NCBI GenBank assembly: GCA_022818135.1 | Contig: JAFMSR010000013.1 | Location: forward strand, 22,652,207-22,716,206 | Reading direction: 5' to 3' | Source of the DNA: Saxidomus purpurata | Lineage: Eukaryota; Mollusca; Bivalvia; Venerida; Veneridae | DNA: 64,000 nt | In this document: positions 35,255-46,365 of the stretch, one piece after another | Layout of the letters: every line of letters begins with the position of its first letter | How positions within the stretch are numbered: position 1 is the first letter of the stretch | Made by a program: the position numbers and the translations under genes | Notes under the pieces: model-generated | The model's database searches: none | Told to the model about the DNA's origin: nothing | What the model saw: the letters and a program-made list of their open reading frames with translations, nothing else

Positions 35255-35850
35255 TGTCCGTGCCTGTCTGTCAGACTGTCTGTTCAATATGATTGTCTAC
35301 ACCCTATTTGAGACCCCCTAAGAAGGATTTAGAAATAACTTTAGATATACTTAGAGACAATATATTTTTGAATGCATGTTTCTAGGATATTTGGTCAAGG
35401 TCATAACTTGAGGTCAATTGTTCAAAGTATATTCTTCATATCTCCTTAAATTTCATGAATTTTGGTGTAACATTCATTCTAAGACAGTGAGCACAACCTG
35501 AGTGCTCTTATCAGTGTGCAAACTCAAAATTATGATTGAAAGTCAACAGGTTCGAAACTAGGATTTGTGATTCCTTCACAATTTTACTTGAAGGATTTTC
35601 ATTTTTGCTTGGAGAAATATTAGCCTTAGAATGAATGCAGAACTACACTAGCTAAAAGTCAAGGTCACAAGTGAAGGTCAGAAATTCTAATATTGGATTT
35701 CTTGTTAGCTCCATTTTACTTGAATTGATAAAACTTTTCAAATGTAACAACCTCAAATGCAGAGTCCATGTTACTAGCTGAAGGTCAATGTCACAATAGA
35801 AGGTCAAAGGTTCAGATTTTATTGGGGAGAAGTATGTTTTGTTTAAAAAC
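35255..35850 (+). repeat. AAGGTCA-type repeat, degraded units
   Basis: CCTGTCTGTCAGACTGTCTG start, then units with TCAAGGTCATAACTTGAGGT (TCAAGGTCA at 35395) and AAGTCAAGGTCACAAGTGAA (at 35659). No TIR is recognisable. Confidence 0.55.
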
Positions 35851-36414
35851 AATATTTGTAACTTTTATTTAGGGAATCCTTGGTATAAGTGTGCCTGTGG
35901 AAATTTGTTATATTCCAACAAAATTTCACTAGTTTCCACATTTTTTATCATTTATCAATGAATAGAATTATGTTCAACATGTTAGCCAGTTTTCCATTAC
36001 AATCATTAACGTTTGTTTGAAGACATAAAATTTTGCCTATATTTGTAGTTTGGCCATTTACCTTAAATCCTAAGTTACTAGGTGAGGTTACCATAAAAAC
36101 TGTGACTTTGAAGTTCAAACAGTTCATGTTTTAGCTATTCAAATTTTTTCTGCACAAACTATTTTACACTTTTGGTAATACCTCAGTTGATGGTGTTATG
36201 CAAGCCTTCCAATAGTTACTGTGTTGTTTGTCTGTCTGTTCCTTATTCTGATCAGATAATATTTTTGGGTCGATTGTTAAAATAGAATAGAATAATATTA
36301 TTTCGTTGTTATTCTTTAAATGTGTAATTAATAGTAAATACTATTAATGCACGAACGAACAACTTGGACATACAAATTTATAACAACTCATTTTTTTACC
36401 TATATGTCTATAGT
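35851..36414. other. unannotated AT-rich sequence
   Basis: No supported content apart from a short TTTGTCTGTCTGTTCC tract near 36228. Confidence 0.4.
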
Positions 36415-36860
36415 CGGCGGACATAGAGCAGTTGGTAGAGATGCTGGAAATTGAAATGCGCTGACTTACTGCGGCGGACGCGAGTTCGAAACCCATCTAA
36501 CACAATATTTTTTTTTTACATTTTTTTTCTGTTTTACTTATAATTTTAAGACTTTAAACCATTTTCAATATTTTACAGCAAATAATCATAGAAAACTTCA
36601 TTCATGTCAAACTTATAAGGATAATGTTAATAAGACATACTGTATACATATTATTCGATAACAGTAAAGTTCAGTCAGTAGTCGTGTCAGGTTTTGCTTG
36701 TACAACCAGAATTGGTTTCCTTGGGTTTTTTTCGGGCCATGCCTCAACATCAATCATCACCAGTTTCGAGAATATTTACATGTCAGTTTTGTTTGTGGGC
36801 CCGCTGTGATACTTTGTATCACTGTTTTTCTTGTTCAGTTATTAATTTACTCTGTGTCTT
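36415..36860 (+). mobile_element. ~450-bp SINE with tRNA-like head, copy 2
   Basis: The head reads AGAGCAGTTGGTAGAGATGC ... GCGAGTTCGAAACCC and is followed by a T-run. The body matches 13730-14115. A 35-base insert around GGAACGGTCTATAGAGC in copy 1 is missing here, and a 15-base insert near 36786 is added. The three overlapping ORFs at 36624-36906 are readings of the SINE body. Confidence 0.7.
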
Positions 36861-36924
36861 CTTTGATCTTGCTCATTGTTCAGTTTTTGCCTACAATTTA
36901 GGATAGGAATTTATTTTGTATTAT

Positions 36925-37320
36925 TGAACACAATACACTCAACCCTATGGGCAAATCCCATAACTTTTGAATGACATTAAAAGTTGTGCAAACTTTGAAT
37001 TTTCAGTTCAGGTTTGTAAAGTTCCACTTCTCAGTTACCATTCACAGCTATGATACTTTATAGGGTAGTTGAACATACATGTAGTCACTGAATGCAAAAG
37101 GTAAGCACATGGGTTCCTGTCAAAAGTAAAGTTTACACATATGGTTAAAGGTCAAACTCTGTGGACATTTGTGTCTCCAGTTTGTTGATAACTTTACTCA
37201 TGCATGGGTTGCCCTGATATTTACACATGTATGTGTACAGTCTGTGTTGTTCAGAGACAATCGACCCTCCAGCACTTTCAGTCCTTTGATTTACACTGGT
37301 GATTAGAATTCCATAACATT
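36925..37320 (+). repeat. dispersed ~400-bp repeat, copy 2
   Basis: Reverse-oriented match to 3890-4290 over nearly its whole length. It lacks the internal 46-bp duplication of copy 1. Confidence 0.65.
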
Positions 37321-37693
37321 TCATAAGACATCATTGCCACAAATAGTGGATCCCCAACAACACTTGGGTCTTCAACTCAAATTACTCTTTGTGATTTAAA
37401 TCCCAATGCGAATTAGATAGCAAACTGTGTATCAGATTTCAGTAAAACTAAACAGAATCAAAGGGCATGATGGGAAGGTGTGATAGGTCAAGGTCACACT
37501 TCTATATCAACATCTGTCTTTAAGAACATTTGTTACAGTGTAATTAACCTCTTAATGTTTATTGTTGTGTAGGGTATGCAACCAGACCAACTACCGGGGA
37601 CAAAAGACATTATCAGCTTGTTCAGTCTTCATCTTTTTATAATTGCTTATACATGTATAATATTATCCATTGATGCCAAGACAGTTGTAGTAA
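37321..37693. other. unannotated sequence
   Basis: Contains one isolated TCAAGGTCACACTT phrase (37488). Otherwise nothing supported. Confidence 0.4.
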
Positions 37694-39765
37694 GGCCATT
37701 ATTTTTTTATTTCTTGTTACTCGAAGTTTGAAATTAAAAAGCTCCGTACAGACAAGGTCTTTCAAATAGTATGGTCCGGAAACGAGAGTAATAGATAAAT
37801 AAGCCTCGGAAGTGACAAACTCCGGGTACCCGCCTTTTGGAAAAAGAAAGAAATATTGATCTTTAATCCGTAATTCGATTTTTACAATAATTTGACCAAC
37901 AAGGATCCTTAAAAAATATATGCTTCCTTATCATTCTAATTTATTTTTCGATGTTTGTTTTAGGTGGATTTACGTTGGAAAGTTGACCCATACGAACGGG
38001 TTTATTCACAAAGACAAAAGCCGAAAACCGACTATTTTAGCGCTTCTTTCCTATTGATGGTGTCGAGTTGTGTAACATCTTTTTCTCATGATTTAAGTCT
38101 AATGTACGTCTGTTATGTCTTGATTTTCGTATTTACCGTTTTTAATTTTCTGGGCGGTTAGATCCGTTCAAAATCTAAAATGGCGTCAATGGTGTTTTTT
38201 TCGCGATACGGTGATTTTTGTGCAAGGTTTTATATATTTTAGGGTAATGTGGAAATTGCAAAATGTAAATTAGGTTTTTTTGAACGGTATGTTGATTTTC
38301 TTTTTTTTTTTATAACATGATAACGTACAGTTTTGTAAGACAGTATCGCGAGTCAATTCCACCCAAGACGGAATAGATGGCCGTATTTAACTCGCTTAAG
38401 ATAATAGTTATTATAAATAGAGGTTTTAATTTCACTGTTTTCAGAAAATTTCACAGCTTTCCAATTACCATTTTTTATTAAATGTGGTATTTAAATGAAC
38501 ATGACGGGCAGTGCACCTATGGAAAATACCAGTTTCTCGCTCGGCGTGAAAATGACGGCGTGATAAACCTCCAGGCGAGACAGTTTGTATGTTATGGGCG
38601 CGACCACTAGAAAGACCTTGGTACAGAGGAGCGAAAAAAAACAAAAACAAAAACGTTTCATCGTGGACCTGCTTTCTCTTTTAAAATCCGACATAAGAAC
38701 ACCCCTTCCCTGAGCAAAATGCCCTTGAAAATTTGTTGACTTTTATTACATTATTCTTTTCCCAACTTATATAGAGAAGAAACAGAAATTTAACATAACT
38801 TTTTCTGATAAAAAATACTGGTGTCAGTAACAAAGCATCCGACACTGGTGTTAAAACACACATGAATAAAATGAATACTGCTATGTATACATTGTCTTTT
38901 TTGAGTCTTGTGTTCACCATTTTCTATGAAAAATTAACAAAAATCGGGGTCGCGAAAATAGGTGACAAACGAAAAATCTACGATTTTCAGCTGACTTTTT
39001 CACATGTAAGGTATCAAGTGATTGCAATAAATGATTCTGAAACTTTTTGATTGATGGGAAGTTGCATTTTTATAAAACATTTGGCCAACATTTGATTAGA
39101 TTAATCAAAAAAATTTATCAACATTTTAGGTAAGTCAAAAAGTTTTGTCACTATTCTGAGGGAAATATTTTGTAAAACATTTGGGGATAAAATGTATTAT
39201 TTTAGGAGGGGAATGGGGCCGAATTTTGGCCCAAAATCGCACTCAAAAATAACTAAATTTTCAGATGAAAATACTGGTGTCAGTAACAAAACTGTTAACA
39301 ACAGTATTTTGTGTTGAAACAAATGAAAAAAAATCTATTTTTATCTTTTTTTGAGTCTTCTGAACACTGTTTTCTTTGGTAAAATTAACAAAAAACGGGG
39401 TCGCGAAAATAGATGACAATCGAAAAATCGGCAATTTTCGGCTGACTATTTCAATTGCAAGGTATCAAATAATTGCAAGAAGTGATTATGAAACGTTTTT
39501 ATTGATGGAAACTTACATTTTATAACAATTTTGGCAAGCATTTGATTAATTTAATCAAAAACTTTTGTCAGCATTCATTTTGAGGGCATTTTTTGTCAAA
39601 ACATCATGTTAGGAGGGGAATGGGGTTGAATTTCGGTCCCAAATCGGTCTGAAAAAAAAATCACTTGACGAATGCAGCTTCTTGACGTTATCTCTTGTAT
39701 AAACGGACCTCTAATTTTGCGATTTAAAAATTTTGAAAAAAAAAATTGAAAAAAAAAAAAAAACG
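37694..39765. mobile_element. expanded relative of the 12224-13064 element
   Basis: The left 65 bases match the left TIR region at 12224 nearly exactly. An extra ~900 bases follow (37760-38645, CpG-richer), then the shared interior starting TTTCATCGTGGACCTGCTTT (38657 versus 12332). The interior is partly duplicated: the GGGGTCGCGAAAATAG block occurs at 38945 and 39397. The right end degrades in A-runs, and no copy of the right TIR is found, so the element is truncated or rearranged. The extra segment could be remnant coding sequence; ORFs at 37964-38161 (plus) and 38465-38694 (minus) are not recognised. Confidence 0.7.
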
Positions 39766-40122
39766 AAAATTGGGCATGATAATGTTTCCTGTCATAGTTA
39801 AATGAAGAAGTTATGTCCAGAGATGTTACCGAGTCTGAAGACTTTGAGATTCCTAGTGCAGAAGTGGAAGGAGGAACTTGTTTCTGTTGAAGGGCTATGT
39901 GTACTCTAGCTAGGGATATGGCACATAATTATAATCCTTTGGTTAAATCAAACAGAACTTATTCTAACTTGATTCTTAACTCTTCACAATTGTTTGATAA
40001 CATGAGCACTGTGCACACAAAACACCATGTTATGTGTATTATTATACTTTCTGAATAGTTTCCTGTGCAAATTTTTGCTACAAAGTAGAGTGGCACTTAA
40101 TCACTGTATTCCTTTAGTCATA
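39766..40122. other. short unannotated sequence
   Basis: No supported content. It ends in TA (40121-40122), the left target duplication of the next element. Confidence 0.4.
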
Positions 40123-41070
40123 CTGTATAGCGCTTTAAATCTGCGGTGCCAAATATTGGCGTTTTTTAAAGTGTTTTGAATTGGCGATGTCTTAAATTGG
40201 CGGAAATCACATCAACCGCCAAAATTTAACCTCGACCTCGACCAGAGCCCGCTAAAATAAAACTTTGAACTGGCATGAATGTCTCTTTCAGTAGATATTT
40301 TGATCGTCGGCAATTACCCTCCGTTTTTAATTTTGATATGTCACTGTTAATTGACTTTTCGAATGATATGTTTTACTGTGTATTCATTCGATTAATAGAT
40401 CTAGTCCAATTATCTTTTGGAAATTGTAACACAACTGCTCGAAAATATGACCTGAGCAAATTCAAGGCAAAAAATTACACAAACTTTATTATTGAATGGA
40501 AGAAAAAGGTGCGTTATACAAACTTTTACTATTATTGTTATCTAGTGTAAAACACATTAGGCCGTTCAAGTCGCCTTAAGCCAAACAAGAAAACAATACA
40601 GTGTATACCTTTTAACTGCATACAGGGTTAAATTTATCCCACCTCTTTATGATGAAACAGCTATTGTTTTGTTACAAGCAAGTTGTTTTGGCCATTTATA
40701 ATAAACATAAATATATGGCAATTATGTGCGTAATTATAGTTTATTTTGTTTAAATCTTTCTTATAATCAGAGTCATTTAAGAAGGCCGGTTTATGAATAC
40801 CAAACTTCCTCAGGTTCTGTGCATATTATTTAAAAGTTTGTTTCAGGTATCGTTACTAAAGAATAAAGCAAATTCAATTTCGTCATTTCCTATCCCAAAA
40901 TACCAACTGATTCACACTTGAAACTCGTTGAGTTGCTTCCCTTTGACTGCATATTGGCGGTGTATAAAAACGGCGGTGATTTAAAATGGCGGTGTTTAGA
41001 TTTGGTGCTACTAAGAGTGACCGCCAATATAGCCAAAATAAAACCCCCGCCAAAAATAGTACTTATACAG
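40123..41070. mobile_element. 948-bp TA-flanked element with GGCGG subterminal motifs
   Basis: Ends CTGTATAGCGC and, on the other strand, CTGTATAAGTAC; TA on both sides (40121-40122, 41071-41072). Both subterminal regions (40140-40250 and 40950-41055) are dense in ATTGGCGGT/CCGCCAA motifs, as expected for transposase-binding arrays. A 91-aa plus ORF at 40275-40550 is unrecognised. Probably a non-autonomous Tc1/mariner-superfamily relative. Confidence 0.7.
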
Positions 41071-41072
41071 TA

Positions 41073-41233
41073 GTTTAATACTGTCTTTGAGAGTTCTAGT
41101 GATAAAGCAATGTTCAGACACACATATTGACCACATTAATTTTATCCCTTTGAATGCTTACTAAGAAGACTGTGAGTGCTTGAATCGAAGACATGTTCAC
41201 ATAAATTATTGGCATTCATTTTTCATATTTCAG
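41073..41233. other. intron end with splice acceptor
   Basis: The run ATTCATTTTTCATATTTCAG ending at 41233 is a good polypyrimidine tract plus AG acceptor for the coding exon that follows. Confidence 0.6.
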
Positions 41234-41398
41234 CAAAACAAACTTCAGTACTTACAGACTTCTCAGGTGATGTCCCCGACTGCTGTAACAGCAACCTCAA
41301 ACTCCCCACGTCAACAGTTGTGGCACGGAGCTAACATGTACACCTCCAACCAGCCCGACCCAGCAGCATATGGCAGCTACACAGCACAGCAAACAGCA
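41234..41398 (+). CDS. internal coding exon, Q/S/T/Y-rich disordered protein
   Basis: A 165-bp exon, 55 codons, phase 0 at both ends. The acceptor is TTTCATATTTCAG and the donor is the consensus GCA|GTAAGT. It translates from QNKLQYLQTSQVMSPTAV through a part containing SPRQQLWHGANMYTSNQ to YGSYTAQQTA, and the frame would run to a stop only 63 bases past the donor. G+C and codon use rise inside the exon relative to the flanks. The composition (Gln, Ser, Thr, Tyr, Pro, few charged residues, no hydrophobic core) fits an intrinsically disordered region of a transcription factor, co-regulator or RNA-binding protein. I could not identify the family. A microexon at 63659 joins in the same phase. 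Confidence 0.7.
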
Positions 41399-42902
41399 GT
41401 AAGTCATGTTTCAAGATCACTTGAATGTGTTAAACTGGCCAATCGTCTCTTTGCAGACTAAGTAACATTAAATTTTGCTACACCAAAACTAGTAATACTA
41501 TGTTGCACACCCTCCCAAACTAGTATCATTTTCTTCTTGGAAATGTATCAAAGTTCCAAGCAAATAATATCTTGTCTTTAAAGATGTTTTGCACACCAAA
41601 TTTAGTAACATTTTTTTTTTTTTTTAAAGTGTGTTGCTTTGAATTAAACACAAACTTTTAAGTAAATTTTGTTTTTAAAAATGTGTTGCACACCCAAACT
41701 ATAAACCAAATATTATGGGGGTTCAACTGTGTGATTGAAAAGTACTCGGGGCTTCCATAAGCAAATAACAGTTCAGTCAAAGGTTCAATTGCATAGAGAC
41801 ATGTGACTGTGTTGATGCAAACACAGCTTTACTTGTACTTATTTCATATATGTTCTGTTCTGTACTATTCTTCTAAAAAGACAATCTCTCTCCTGAGTTG
41901 CCACAGACATAAATCTGTCAGTATTTAATGAAACAAATAACAAATATCCACAAGGTCATTTCTGTTCTTGTCAGTCTTGGTCTGCAGTTGTACAACCTTT
42001 TTCTTTGACCAGTTTCAGATGTCTGGCTTCTGATTGCCTAAGACAACTGTTTAATTTGCTTCAGTGCACAGTAAAGGGTAACCTCGCCACCAGGCTAGAT
42101 GATAGTATATTTTCATTATCCAAGCAGAATATTTTCTGGCCCGTATCTACTGACAGGGCTTGATCATCTACATTTTTGGCAGCAAAGGGAGTTAATTGAG
42201 TAAGAAATAGTAAATGTAAGGACTGAATGCAAGTCTTAGGAAAGGGGTGTAATTGCAAACTATTGACCAAGGAGTATACATCATTGTTGTCTCCCTTTGA
42301 CTCTGGTAAGTTCGCATTTATCTTGTAGTCAAACATTATGACAGAGAGGAGAGGCATTCTTTCAACCTGAGCTGTAGATATATAAAAACAATTATATGGG
42401 CAGAGGAAAAAGAAAATAATGCAAAAAAGGGTCAGTGACCCTTAATTTATATGAAATTGTGTGTTGACAGATCCAGCAAAAGTTCTATATGGGTATAATT
42501 GAGAATTGCACTGAAATGAGAGTCATATACTTTTGGGTAGAACTCTAGAGCTGTTTTGCAGCTGTTTAGTAATTTCATACAAAACATTTTGAAAATAAAC
42601 AGATTGTAGAAAAAAATTGTTTCTTCTAACATATTATAGCATGATAGTTACAGTTTCATACCTGTACAGAAAACAAGTGATATATGTATCAGCTAATGGA
42701 GCTTCTGCACCATTAACTGAGACATAAACTTCCACTTAAATTTTGCATTTTTCATATTACTTTCTCCTTTAATCATGTAACAAGGTTTTCAGAATGATTT
42801 GTGTATCTAAACATTGTAACTAGACTAGTTGGTAAAGTTAAAAATACACATGGGCATGCTAAATTAATATTCAGAAATTCTCATTTACCTTGCTGTTAGT
42901 AT
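41399..42902. other. intron sequence
   Basis: Follows the GTAAGT donor. Three loose repeats of GTGTTGCACACC.AAACT(A)AGTA-like text occur at 41495-41705. Otherwise nothing supported. Confidence 0.5.
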
Positions 42903-42975
42903 TGTGACCAGTACAAATCATGATCAGCCTGTATATCCCTGTAATCTGATCATGATCTACACTGTTTGCTATTTT
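42903..42975. repeat. TCATGATC palindromic mini-element, copy 2
   Basis: GACCAGTACAAATCATGATC ... ATCTGATCATGATCTACACTG; dyad arms separated by ~25 bases, then TGTTTGCTATT. Same layout as copies at 23735, 53515 and 59115. Confidence 0.65.
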
Positions 42976-43059
42976 GTGAGAGGTTTTAAGCTGCAAACAT
43001 CATTGATACAGTACAATGAGACAGTTCTGTGAGTGTCAAAAAAGGGAGTGAGATGGCTA
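42976..43059. other. short spacer
   Basis: No supported content. Confidence 0.4.
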
Positions 43060-43565
43060 CATGTGTATTAAAAGGCATGTGTATTAAAAGGCAATGAGAG
43101 AGCTGACACTCCATGTGTGTCAAAAAGGCAATGTGACATTTCCATGTGTTTCAAAAGGCAATGTGAGAGCTCCATGTGTGTCAAAAAGGCAATGTGACAT
43201 CTCCATGTATGTCAAAAAAGCAATGACAGCTACATGATTGTGTTCCATAAGGCAATGTGACAGCTCAATGTGTATTAAATGGCAAAGAATCAGCTCCAGG
43301 TGTGTCAAAAAGGCAATGTGACATCTCCATGTGTGTCAAAAAGGCAGTGTGACATCTCCATGTGTTTCACAAGGCAATGTGAGAGCTCCATGTGTGTCAA
43401 AAAGGCAATGTGACATCTCCATGTGTGTCAAAAAGGCAATATCAGCTCCATGTGTTCCATTAGGCAATGGGATAGTTGCATGTGTGTCAAAAAGGCAATT
43501 TGACAGCTGCATGTGTATCAAAAGGCAAAGAGACATCTTCATGCATGTCAAAAAGGCAATGAGAC
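43060..43565 (+). repeat. 30-31 bp minisatellite, ~16 copies
   Basis: Consensus CCATGTGTGTCAAAAAGGCA followed by ATGTGACATCT or ATGTGAGAGCT. Copies vary in length (30-32) and sequence, with two block types (GACATCT and GAGAGCT/GACAGCT) alternating. It gives open frames on both strands (for example KGSVTSPCVSQ), which follow from the repeat and are not evidence of a gene. Confidence 0.85.
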
Positions 43566-45492
43566 AAGTTCATGGGATATCCGTGGAATACTTGATGAAG
43601 CTGAAACTTCAAGTAAAAACTTCAATGTTATCAAAAAGGCTATAGAGTTTAAAAGGGACATTAGTTTGAACAAAAATTATGGACATTTGATAAACTTGTT
43701 CACATTTTGCTTAAAAGGGGTTCAAATAGACAAGTGAGTAGTTATGAGACTATTGCTGTAATACATTTCATGGCAGGCATGTATTTCTGAAAGCATTGCT
43801 TTTTTTTAACAGTTTAAAAGAAAAAAAAACGAAAACTCAAAAATGCCGTTCTTTTATCTAGCTGAAATATATGTACGGTTTTTCACATTTTTATATAAAA
43901 TATTTATCAATGTAATGCAGACTATGATATTGTCATGATGGATCACTGATTATGCTGAAGATCTGTCAACTTTATGCCAAATTTGTCTTGCTTTTAAACA
44001 TCTTTTCTTGTCACTTTTAAACCTTTTTTCTTTATTATACCGTAAAAATGAAGAGACGTATAAAATTTGTTAATTTACATCAAATATTTGAAGTTGACGG
44101 ACAATATTTTGCACACCTGTGTGTTATTTTCTTTAAATATGTCTTAAGTACTGTGAAAAAACGTTCCCATCCATCTATACAATATGACCAATTTATTTAA
44201 AGATGAAATCTTAACCTTATGAAAACATTACCATCATGTAGGTTTTCATCTCCATATCAGAAATATTTCATTTAAAGATAACCATATAATATAGGTATGA
44301 TACAGTATCTGTTGCGTTTTGAATATCTATTGAGCCATCGTTAATTTGAATGTCTTTGTAAACAGCCACAGGGTTTCAAATTTTTGTCACAGTTTTAGGT
44401 GATTTAAATTCTCCAGGGGCCCACATTTTTTAACAGGCTGTGCTTAAGTGACCATGAAAAATGAAATTTCATACCATATGTAACATTAGGATAGGTGCTG
44501 TCATCATAGTGGGTGAATCTTTATTATTGTAATAAAGTTGGCGTGAGAAAATTGTTTATGATGATTGCAATAGTTATTTGTATCATGGTAGATTTTTTAG
44601 CCACCGTAGCTGATTGTAAAGATGATAATAGGTGTCGAGTACATCAGCTTCAAAGGATTATGGGTAAATGATGAGCAAGATTAAGAAAAGACACACAAGA
44701 ATATTTTTTGACTTTAATACATTCACTCTTCAATTGTCATTGGTATTCAAATAGAATAGAAAAAGTTGAAGTCTGAACAAAAAACCCTACAGTGTAACTG
44801 GTTCAAAAGGGTGGGCTGAACAGAAACCCCTACAGTGTAACTAGTTCAAAAGGTTGGGGCATTTATTAAGATATGGTGTTCTTGAGTTTTTCAAAATATT
44901 TTAATGTCATCTGCAGGGGGATATAATTATACAGGGACTATAACTGTTACCCAACTTAGATGTTTGAAAAATCGTTTTTGTTCTATCATTCCTATACATA
45001 ATTCTGTAAGCTGAATTTCAACAATGTAGACTGGTACCAGCCAGTTGAATTATTCAAGTTGGTCACAGTCTGCATTAGTCAAAATGGTAGAAATGTTTTC
45101 TATTAACTGTGAAGACAGAAACAAAAATGGATTCCTAGGTTTTCAGTACTTCGCTATGACAATGTAAGGTTTGTTTGGCAAATATTGTATCTTAGAAAAA
45201 AGAGAAATATTATTCAATTAGTAATAGTTTTGCTTATAAAGGTTTCAGTACATAATTATTATAGTGGAATGCCTCAAAATGATACTGCCATGCTTCTGTT
45301 ATTTCCTATAGTATGGAGAAGGTACAATAAAGGGAGGTAATACAGTTCCAGACATAAGCCAGAACTTGGGTATATACATGTTTTTACTGCATCCTTCTAC
45401 AAAAGTTAGCCCTTGGAGTAAAATGAAATTCCTTTTTCAAGAATGTATTTCACTTCATATACCCTGGAGAATATAGGAACTTTTTAGTTTTA
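43566..45492. other. intron-like AT-rich sequence
   Basis: Almost 2 kb without a supported gene. A 44-bp tandem doublet (CCCTACAGTGTAACT(G/A)GTTC) sits at about 44780-44863. Confidence 0.5.
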
Positions 45493-46365
45493 GCTCACCT
45501 GAGCACCAGGTGCTCACCTTTTAACTATTATGATCCCTTGATGTTGGTCGTTTGTCTGTTGTCCATCCACACATAACCTTGTGTATGCAATGGACGTTAC
45601 ATTTTTCACTGGATTTTGACAAAACTTGGTGAGAATGAGTGTCTTGAAGAAATGTAAGTCAAGTTTGAAATTGAGTCATCTAGGATAAAAAACTAGGTCA
45701 CCCAGTCAAATCATAGGAAAACCTTGTATATGCAATAGAGCCTCCATTTTTCATTGGATCTCCATGAAACTTTGTCAGAATGAGTGTCATGATGAATATC
45801 AGGTCAAGTTCCAACATGGATCTTCTCAGATAAAAACCTAGGTCTTCAAGTGAAATCATAGAAAAACCTTGTGTATTCAGAACAGGTTACATTTTTCATT
45901 GAATCTTCATAAAACTTTATAAGAATGTGTGTCTTTATGAACTTAAGGGTAAAGTTTAAAAATAGGTCATATTGGGTGTAAAGCTTGATTACTGACAAAT
46001 CAAAGGAATAATGTTAACACTCTAGGAGCCACATTTGACCCCTAATAATCAGGAATATTGGTAAGAATGATTGTTTAAATGATATCTAGGCCTTGTTTGT
46101 AACTGGGTCACTTGGGGTCAAACACTAGGTAACAAGGTAAGAGGCAACATTTAATACAGTAACCCAATTTAGGTGTAATTGGTCAGAAGGTTTGGCTTTG
46201 TTTGAATATTGGTCAGTAACTAGGTAACCATGGCAAACAAAAGAAAAACCTTATGAACACCATAGAGGCCACATTGTGTGTTCAATCCTCATGAAAATGT
46301 ATCAGAATATATTTCTTGATGAGCACTCGGGTGAGCAATATAGGGCTATCATGACCCACTTGTTT
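45493..46365 (+). repeat. TIR-bounded tandem-unit element (GCTCACCTGAGC type)
   Basis: Starts GCTCACCTGAGCACC and ends GAGCACTCGGGTGAGC plus a tail ending CCACTTGTTT, so the ends are inverted relatives. The interior has 4-5 degenerate units of ~130-160 bases with AAAACCTTGT(G/A)TATGCAATRGA, TTTTCATTGGATCTTCATGA and TAGGTCACC. It has the same overall design as the AAGGTCA-type elements. Fragments lie at 29283 and 30593. Confidence 0.7.

Noticed and set aside
37964..38161. 65-aa plus ORF after a TTGTTTTAG acceptor-like run
   Set aside because: No family resemblance and no donor; kept only as a possible remnant inside the expanded element.
43060..43565. CRISPR-like array
   Set aside because: Repeats are contiguous 30-31 bp units without unique spacers, in animal DNA; it is a minisatellite.
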